Source of the DNA: Ardenticatenales bacterium
GTDB lineage: Bacteria; Chloroflexota; Anaerolineae; Promineifilales; Promineifilaceae
Assembly (NCBI GenBank): GCA_020634575.1
Contig: JACKBM010000062.1
Location: 1-37,982 of the forward strand
Length of the DNA stretch: 37,982 nucleotides
Direction of reading: 5' to 3'
A model generated the notes under the pieces. That model saw only the letters and a program-made list of their open reading frames with translations. It did no database searches and had not been told where the DNA came from. The translations under genes were made by a program, and so were the position numbers. How positions within the stretch are numbered: position 1 is the stretch's first letter; every line of letters begins with the position of its first letter. Positions 33,099 to 37,982 of this stretch are shown here, in pieces.

Positions 33099-34184
33099 AT
33101 GGGCCAAATCTTTGCGGGTGCAGCAATCGCTGAAATCACGCGGCTCTGCCACAGTGGGTATGATTCGCAAACATTGCGGCAAAAAATTCTGCAACGGCTG
33201 GCCACCATCGTACCCTTCGAGTACGTCTATTTCTCTATCACTGACCCTGGCACACAACTTATCATCGATTCCGTCATGCCGGAACAGCCGCCATCATGGA
33301 TGATGTCTGTCTTCGTCAATAATGAATACCTCGACGATGACTTTAACAAGTTCAGCGAGATGATGCGATTGCGTCAGCCAGTAGCGATTCTCAGTGAAGC
33401 CGCCGGGTCAGACCTGAGTCAGAGTGCGCGTTACCGCAACATGCTGCTTCCACTGAATATGAGGGATGAACTACGGGCGGTCTTCGCGACCGAAGACACC
33501 TGTTGGGGAACCCTTTGCCTGCATCGGGGTGGCTCGCTGGCAGCCTATCAGTCTGAAGAGTTTGCCATTCTAAGCCGTTTGACTCCGCACATCACAGCGG
33601 GCCTGCGCAAAGCCTTTTTGCTGGAAAAGGCTGTCTCAGATAAGCCGAATGGTCCAGCTTTGTTACTCCTCGATGACGAGTATAACCTTGTGTCGCTTTC
33701 GCCGGTGGCTGCGCAATGGCTGGAAGAAATCGCCGCTACCCAACAGGCTAAAGCACCTGGCCTACCGCTTTGTGTCCGCAGCGTGGCAGCACAGCTGCGA
33801 GCACTGGAGCTCGGTAAACTCCCCGCTGACAGAACGCCCAGTTTGCGGCTCCGCACGCGCGCCGGCGGCTGGCTAAAATTACATGCATCACGCCTTCTAA
33901 ATCACACTGGCAACAGCTCGATTGTGGTGATCCTTGAAAAAGCGCTCCCAGACGAACTGTTTTCTCTCATCGCGCACGCCCATGGCTTAACACGGCGCGA
34001 AGCTGAAGTAACTCAATGTGTATTGTGGGGCTTGTCAACTGAAGAGATCGCCCGTCACCTGCATCTCTCTCAATACACGGTCCAGGATCACCTGAAAGCA
34101 ATTTTTAACAAAGTTGATGTTAACAGCCGCAGGGAACTCACGGCCCGTCTTTCAGCAACGCAGATGCAGCACCCGCGAGGCTGA
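33099..34184 (+). CDS. LuxR-family regulator with GAF-like sensory part
   Basis: A 361-residue regulator. The C-terminus (about 288-350; HGLTRREAEVTQCVLWGLST... LSQYTVQDHLKAIFNKVDVNSRREL) is a canonical LuxR helix-turn-helix. The N-terminal 160 residues look like a GAF domain (LQRLATIVPFEYVYFSITDPG ... WGTLCLHRGG ... FAILSRLTPHITAGLRKAFLLE), and residues about 180-275 resemble a degenerate PAS domain (ALLLLDDEYNLVSLSPVAAQWLEEI). There is no receiver Asp and no membrane segment, so it should answer a small cytoplasmic ligand. The strong purine-rich AGGGGG stands 8 nt before the ATG. Ligand and targets are unknown. It converges with the methyltransferase of the pterin-type operon, 23 bp away. 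Confidence 0.9.
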   Translation: MGQIFAGAAIAEITRLCHSGYDSQTLRQKILQRLATIVPFEYVYFSITDPGTQLIIDSVMPEQPPSWMMSVFVNNEYLDDDFNKFSEMMRLRQPVAILSEAAGSDLSQSARYRNMLLPLNMRDELRAVFATEDTCWGTLCLHRGGSLAAYQSEEFAILSRLTPHITAGLRKAFLLEKAVSDKPNGPALLLLDDEYNLVSLSPVAAQWLEEIAATQQAKAPGLPLCVRSVAAQLRALELGKLPADRTPSLRLRTRAGGWLKLHASRLLNHTGNSSIVVILEKALPDELFSLIAHAHGLTRREAEVTQCVLWGLSTEEIARHLHLSQYTVQDHLKAIFNKVDVNSRRELTARLSATQMQHPRG

Positions 34185-34207
34185 ATGAAACTGGCCCGGC
34201 CAAGACG

Positions 34208-35065
34208 TCAAACCTTCTGCGGGTCCTGCTTAAGCCGATAACCAAAATAGTCCAGCTGATGAGCAACATAAAAAAGCTCGCCGGAGGCAAGTTGCTGGCG
34301 ACGCCGGCCCAGCCAATCAGCAAACTCGGTTACGCCGAGTTCCGGCCGGTCCCGCAAGGCCATCTCCATCGTGTCCAATATGCAGGCCAGGAAATAGGCT
34401 TCATCATCGGGATAACCATCCGGACCAGCCAGGACGACCCAATCCGAGCTACCAGCAGCCGTCACGGCAGCGCCAGATTGGCGCAGGAGTTCGGGCAGAT
34501 GGCGGCCGGTCTGGCTGTCACCGGCCGGTGCCCCCTGAAAGAGCCGCTCATCCATCGTCTGATGGTATAGCCGCTCGATTTTTTCATCCAATCCCGGCTG
34601 CACCGGCGGCTGCAGGATCGTGCCGCCATCAAAATTCAGGGTGAAGTAAAAGGCGGCTCCCGGCTTGAGCAGGGCCAGCAAGGGCGGCAATAACAGCGGC
34701 AGATCAATTAAATCCAGGAACGAATGGGCCACAATAAGGTCATATTTGCCTGGAGCCTGGCGCAGGAAATCCTGAAAAGCGGTCGCCACATAATGCAGGC
34801 GGGTGCCCTGCTGATCAGTTCCTAACCGTTCCCGAGCCAATCTCAGTAGCTCACCATCCCCATCCAGGAGAGTGTAATCAGCCCGTGTCAGCAGCCCGGC
34901 GGCCTGCAGCCGCTCCACCATCGTGCCCACGCCGGCGCCCAGTTCCAGTATCTGGCAGCCACTACTGCCGCGTAGGTAGCTATCCAGGGCTAACCACACC
35001 TGATGGTTCAAAGAGCGGTCGTCCAGCCGGCGCTTGGCCAGGAGATAGCGGGCATAGTCAATCAT
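34208..35065 (-). CDS. SAM-dependent methyltransferase, last gene of the pterin-type operon
   Basis: A 285-residue class I methyltransferase. Motif I ILELGAGVGT lies at 39-48, followed by YTLLDGDGELL (acidic ribose site), YDLIVAHSFLDLIDL as motif IV and LLKPGAAFYFTLNFDGGT. After the core, about 100 residues (DEKIERLYHQTMDE...) are probably substrate-specific. The ATG at 35065 overlaps the end of the glycosyltransferase gene by 8 bases and is preceded by GAGG; a longer frame up to 35299 lies inside that gene and is rejected. By position it probably acts on the product of the upstream synthase and glycosyltransferase, O- or N-methylating the sugar or the ring. Substrate inferred only from context. 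Confidence 0.85.
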   Translation of the reverse strand: MIDYARYLLAKRRLDDRSLNHQVWLALDSYLRGSSGCQILELGAGVGTMVERLQAAGLLTRADYTLLDGDGELLRLARERLGTDQQGTRLHYVATAFQDFLRQAPGKYDLIVAHSFLDLIDLPLLLPPLLALLKPGAAFYFTLNFDGGTILQPPVQPGLDEKIERLYHQTMDERLFQGAPAGDSQTGRHLPELLRQSGAAVTAAGSSDWVVLAGPDGYPDDEAYFLACILDTMEMALRDRPELGVTEFADWLGRRRQQLASGELFYVAHQLDYFGYRLKQDPQKV

Positions 35066-36128
35066 GGAAAGCCTCGATTGCCGCACCGGCAAATTGCCGA
35101 ATCGTCGCGGCGGTCTGTGCCCAGGTCGGAAACTCACAAGCCCGCGCCGTGGCCCTGGCCGCCATCTGGCGCAAACGGCTACGATCCGCCAGCAGCTCGG
35201 CCAGGCAAGCACGCAGAGCCGGGACGTTATCCGCCGGCAGCAGATAGCCAGTCTCGCCATCGACCAGGATTTCGCCGGCCGCCCCCGCCGTCGTGGCAAT
35301 CACCGGCAGACCCGCCAGCTGCGCCTCCAGGTAAACGATGCCAAAGCCCTCGTAACTTGATGGCAGCACAAAAAGATCATGTTCGGCGAGAAGCGCGCCA
35401 ATTTTCTCGTTCGGCTGGCGGCCGAGGAATTCAACCCGTTCTGCCAGCCCCTTTGCCTGGGCCAACGCCCGCAATTCGCGCTCATAAGCTGGCTCAAATT
35501 CGCCGCTGCCGGCCAGCGTCAGCCGCCAATCCAGTTCTGGCAACTCGGCCAGTGCCTGGAGCAGCAGATGTTGGCCCTTGCGCCGCATCAGGTTGCCCAC
35601 GGCGATGATGCGGACCGGACCGGCCGCTTCCCGCCGCTCAGGCGCCACCTGCAAATGGTCCCAGCCCGGATAGGCCACAACCCCGGCGGCACCCGGCACG
35701 ATCGCCTCAACCAACCGGCGCGAATCCTGGCTGTTGTAGATAAAGCCATCCATTTGCCGCAGATAATGATTCTCCAGCGATCGGTAAATGGCCGCCTGGG
35801 GCGCCGGATGTTGTTCTGTTTGCTTCAGCAGGTGTATCAATGATAGTTGCGGATAGGGCAACTGATCCTGTAATTGGCCGCTCAACCAGACCAGCGAGGG
35901 ATAACAAAGCTCATCCTGAATCAACACATCCACGGGTAGCTCACGCAGCCGGCGGACCAGTCGGGCCGAAAAGTTATCAGCCAGGTGGCGCCAGTAACCG
36001 CGCCAGGGCAGGCTCAGGATGACAACCTCATCGCCGGCCTGCCGCCAGGCTTCTACAACCTGCCGGTCATAAAAATAGCCGCCGGTCAGAATGTCCAGCG
36101 ACCCATAAATTAGCAGGCCAATCCGCAT
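35058..36128 (-). CDS. GT4-family glycosyltransferase (GT-B fold)
   Basis: A 356-residue retaining-type glycosyltransferase. The N-terminal Rossmann half begins MRIGLLIYGSLDILTGGYFYDRQ; the C-terminal half has RIIAVGNLMRRKGQHLLLQAL, ERVEFLGRQPNEKIGALLAEHDLFVLPS and the nucleotide-sugar motif SYEGFGIVYLEAQLAGLPVIAT, which includes the E-x7-E pair. No membrane segment. It lies 2 nt after the synthase gene and overlaps the methyltransferase gene. This tight packing suggests that its acceptor is the small molecule made by the operon rather than a cell-wall polymer. In cyanobacteria, pteridine glycosyltransferases of the same broad GT-B type attach sugars to biopterin-like compounds; whether this enzyme is similar is inference. 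Confidence 0.9.
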   Translation of the reverse strand: MRIGLLIYGSLDILTGGYFYDRQVVEAWRQAGDEVVILSLPWRGYWRHLADNFSARLVRRLRELPVDVLIQDELCYPSLVWLSGQLQDQLPYPQLSLIHLLKQTEQHPAPQAAIYRSLENHYLRQMDGFIYNSQDSRRLVEAIVPGAAGVVAYPGWDHLQVAPERREAAGPVRIIAVGNLMRRKGQHLLLQALAELPELDWRLTLAGSGEFEPAYERELRALAQAKGLAERVEFLGRQPNEKIGALLAEHDLFVLPSSYEGFGIVYLEAQLAGLPVIATTAGAAGEILVDGETGYLLPADNVPALRACLAELLADRSRLRQMAARATARACEFPTWAQTAATIRQFAGAAIEAFHD

Positions 36129-36130
36129 GT

Positions 36131-36520
36131 TTAGGCCGCCTGGCGCAAATCCATCTGGTAGCGGGCCCAGGCGATCTCGTTTTCCCAGATCTGGACGGCC
36201 ATGCTGGTCAGGGTCTCGGCCTTGATGCGCTCAGCCAGCCCCTCGCAAAAGATGCGACAAAAATGCTCAATGCTGGGATTTAGGCCCGCAAATTCCGGCA
36301 GCTCGTTTAGTGTCTTGTCCTTGTAGTAGGCCACCAGCGCGTTCAGGTTATTCTCAATGTCGATGATATCTACCAGGTAACCATGCTTGTCCAGCCGGTC
36401 GCCATGTAGCTGCACTTCAACGTAATAATGATGGGAATGCCAATTATTCTCTGGCCCCCAATCCCCGCCAATCAAAAAATGCTGGCCAACAAAGTCACGT
36501 TTTACGGCTACGGTGTACAT
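36131..36520 (-). CDS. 6-pyruvoyl-tetrahydropterin synthase / QueD paralogue with Glu in place of the catalytic Cys
   Basis: A 129-residue member of the PTPS/QueD family, which acts on 7,8-dihydroneopterin triphosphate. The zinc ligands are His14 (GQHFL), His28 and His30 (NNWHSHHYYVEV). YLVDIIDIENNLN and LNELPEFAGLNPSIEHFCRIFCEGL are the other family blocks, with Glu113 near the C-terminus. The position four residues before the first His of the H-x-H pair, normally the catalytic Cys (C-x3-H-G-H), is Glu24. A Glu here is reported for the PTPS-III type that releases 6-hydroxymethyl-dihydropterin and can replace FolB in folate synthesis. HSH instead of HGH is also unusual. The start at 36520 lies 1 nt after the dehydrogenase stop. 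Folate, queuosine or a dedicated pterin product are all possible; the operon favours the last. Confidence 0.88.
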   Translation of the reverse strand: MYTVAVKRDFVGQHFLIGGDWGPENNWHSHHYYVEVQLHGDRLDKHGYLVDIIDIENNLNALVAYYKDKTLNELPEFAGLNPSIEHFCRIFCEGLAERIKAETLTSMAVQIWENEIAWARYQMDLRQAA

Positions 36521-36521
36521 T

Positions 36522-37526
36522 TCAGTCTGTTTCTCCTGCGTAACGAAATAAAATCTGCAAACAATCAGCGGGCGCTTGGTCCAGCAGCTGGTAGGCGCTG
36601 GCGGCGTCACTTAACGGAAAACGATGGCTGATCAGCCGGGCCGGCTGCTGGCGCCGGATCATCTCCCAGGCCAACTCCAGGCGGCGTCTCTTGTCCCACC
36701 GGCCGGTCCAGATCGGCTTCAACTCACTCACCTGGCTGCTGATCAGCTCCATATGGCTGCGATGAAAACGGCCGCCCAGGTTCAGCTCAGCCCGTTTGCT
36801 GCCGTACCAGGAACCAATCACCACCCGGCCATAGTCACCGGTAGCCGCAATGGCCTGGTCCAGGGCAGCCGGGCTGCCGGACAGTTCATAGGTTAAATCA
36901 AAGTGGGGCGCTTCCGCAGCCAACTCTGCCGGCGCCAGCGCCCGGGCGCCCGTCAACGCGGCTGACCGCTCCCGGCGAGCAGCAAAATTATCTACGGTGG
37001 TGAGCGAGGCAAGGGGTATTTGCGCCAGCAAAAGCGCCGTCAGTAGCCCGACAACGCCCTGGCCCAGTACCAGCACCTGCTCGCCAATGATGGGCCGGCC
37101 ATCCATGAGGAACGAGACAGCGGTCTCCATATTGGGCAGGAAGACGGCGTCCTCAGGAGCGATACCGGCCGGTACCGGAATGACCTCAGCCGGCCGGGCC
37201 AGAAAATGGCTGGCATGGGGCTGAAAAGCAAACACCTGGCGTCCCACCCAATCGTCAGACAACGCCGCGCCGCGGGCCATCACCTGGCCCACAGCGGCAT
37301 AACCATATGCCAACGGGTATTGTGGCCCGCCGGATAGGGCGGCAATATTGGCATCCAGGGATAAATCAGTGGGTAGTTCGCCCCGGTAAACCAGCATTTC
37401 GGTGCCGGGGCTGATGGCGGAATGGCTGACTGCGACCAGAAGCTGGTCGGGTGCAGGCGACGGCAGTTCCAGAGGCAGGGTTTGCACCTGCCGAACGCCA
37501 GTGAATAGCAATTTCCGGCCGGTCAT
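36522..37526 (-). CDS. MDR-superfamily dehydrogenase lacking the usual zinc ligands
   Basis: A 334-residue medium-chain dehydrogenase/reductase. The GroES-like part has SHSAISPGTEMLVYRGELP and PLAYGYAAVGQVM, where zinc alcohol dehydrogenases carry Cys and GHExxG; both metal-binding landmarks are replaced. The nucleotide-binding part has VLVLGQGVVGLLTALLL and TYELSGSPAALDQAI, then RVVIGSWYGS. The SPGTE wording recalls BchC-like and related zinc-free branches. It should transfer hydride between NAD(P)H and a carbonyl or alcohol. In the operon it lies between the RibD-type reductase (sharing a TGATG overlap) and the synthase (1-nt gap), so a pterin side chain or sugar is a plausible substrate. 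Function inferred from position. Confidence 0.88.
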   Translation of the reverse strand: MTGRKLLFTGVRQVQTLPLELPSPAPDQLLVAVSHSAISPGTEMLVYRGELPTDLSLDANIAALSGGPQYPLAYGYAAVGQVMARGAALSDDWVGRQVFAFQPHASHFLARPAEVIPVPAGIAPEDAVFLPNMETAVSFLMDGRPIIGEQVLVLGQGVVGLLTALLLAQIPLASLTTVDNFAARRERSAALTGARALAPAELAAEAPHFDLTYELSGSPAALDQAIAATGDYGRVVIGSWYGSKRAELNLGGRFHRSHMELISSQVSELKPIWTGRWDKRRRLELAWEMIRRQQPARLISHRFPLSDAASAYQLLDQAPADCLQILFRYAGETD

Positions 37527-37982
37527 CAGGCCGTCATCTCACCATTCTCACGCCGCCCCCAGGCAACGTCGCCCACCAAAACCATATCCTGCCCCAGCCG
37601 GTGTACCGAGGAATTTTGCAGGCTGGGCAAGCCATGTCCATTGAGCCGCTTCAAGCTCCCCACCGCATTCAAGCCGCCCACAAACATCGGCGCCACGGTG
37701 ATGATCACCCGGTCTACCAGCCGTTGCAGCAAGAACTCGGTGATGACGCAGGCGCCACCTTCAACCATGATCCGCTCAACCCCTTTGGCATACAGGGCCG
37801 TCATGAGATGGGGCAGCGAGACTTTGCCTTCCGCATCCGCAGGTAATTCAAAAATGGTCGCGCCCAGCGCTTCCAGCGCCGCCTTGCGCTCCGGGTCAGC
37901 CGGCCCCACCGTCGCAATCCAGGGTTTGTGGGCGGGATGGCGCCAGAGCTTCGCTTCCAGTGGGAAGCGCAGATTGCTATCG
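37526..37982 (-). CDS. RibD C-terminal (DHFR-like) reductase domain protein, 5' end outside window
   Basis: The frame is open to the right edge of the window, so the N-terminus is missing. The visible 151 residues start DSNLRFPLEAKLWRHP and include WIATVGPADPERKAALEALG, VERIMVEGGACVITEFLLQ and LVDRVIITVAPMFVGG. These are the typical substrate- and NADPH-side blocks of the RibD/RibG reductase domain, which shares the DHFR fold and reduces a pyrimidine ribose in riboflavin synthesis. Relatives outside riboflavin operons reduce other pterin- or pyrimidine-like compounds. Whether a deaminase domain precedes it cannot be seen. The stop codon overlaps the start of the dehydrogenase gene (TGATG), so it is the first visible gene of the operon. 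Confidence 0.85.
   Translation of the reverse strand, partial: DSNLRFPLEAKLWRHPAHKPWIATVGPADPERKAALEALGATIFELPADAEGKVSLPHLMTALYAKGVERIMVEGGACVITEFLLQRLVDRVIITVAPMFVGGLNAVGSLKRLNGHGLPSLQNSSVHRLGQDMVLVGDVAWGRRENGEMTA

Noticed and set aside
35066..35299. N-terminal extension of the operon methyltransferase
   Set aside because: The region is the out-of-frame 3' end of the GT4 gene, rich in Arg and Trp, and the methyltransferase fold starts at MIDYARY.

Overview
The window reads as chromosomal DNA from a GC-rich member of the Chloroflexota, most likely an Anaerolineae/Caldilineae-type organism. This is inferred from the gene mix (DUF3105 protein, membrane-bound MutS-like ATPase, NBR1-like lipoprotein, a secreted protein ending in an 'FLPIINRP'-type tail, NarL-type two-component genes) and from the style of the intergenic repeats; no rRNA or other marker gene is present to prove it. 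No tRNA, rRNA, CRISPR array, insertion sequence or prophage gene was seen. Coding density is high and both strands are used.

Layout. 1-4.2 kb: the 3' end of a threonine-dehydratase-like gene coupled to a methyltransferase, then, on the minus strand, a sulfatase and an MFS transporter. 4.2-4.86 kb: a non-coding block of two head-to-head arrays of a degenerate 20-bp repeat around a nested hairpin element. 4.86-8.9 kb: a secreted protein, a repeat-bearing gap, a stand-alone Lrp ligand-binding domain, tryptophan 2,3-dioxygenase, an NTF2-like protein and a DUF1997 protein. 8.9-14.1 kb: an ABC-F ATPase, a lipoprotein with an NBR1-like domain, an orphan HPt protein and a DUF3105 membrane protein. 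14.2-20.2 kb: a family-5 solute-binding protein without signal peptide, a DCC-family protein, repeats, a 35-residue membrane peptide followed by a NarL-type sensor kinase and response regulator, then prfC between two related palindromes. 20.2-26.8 kb (all plus strand): a small membrane protein, an S10 peptidase, a YciI-like protein, a CPBP protease, rtcB and a membrane-anchored MutS-like ATPase. 26.9-30.8 kb: a Ser/Thr kinase, a CDP-alcohol phosphatidyltransferase and an LPG-synthase/flippase-type membrane protein chained by 4-nt overlaps. 30.9-34.2 kb: a GT39-like membrane glycosyltransferase, a small alpha-beta-barrel-like protein and a LuxR regulator. 34.2-38 kb: a tightly packed minus-strand operon of a RibD-type reductase (cut by the window end), an MDR dehydrogenase without the usual zinc ligands, a 6-pyruvoyl-tetrahydropterin-synthase paralogue, a GT4 glycosyltransferase and a methyltransferase.

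Most notable. (1) The 10-bp palindrome ACCGGCCGGT occurs 22 times by eye, and its 8-bp core about 37 times, in all three reading frames and on both gene strands. It behaves like a highly iterated palindrome comparable in kind to cyanobacterial HIP1. (2) The last operon looks like a pathway to a reduced, glycosylated and methylated pterin or related compound; the synthase carries Glu where the catalytic Cys normally sits. (3) The mirrored 20-bp arrays at 4.27-4.81 kb match no element I know. (4) Several genes have promoter -10 boxes 7-11 nt before the start codon and no Shine-Dalgarno, which suggests leaderless mRNAs and fixes their start sites.
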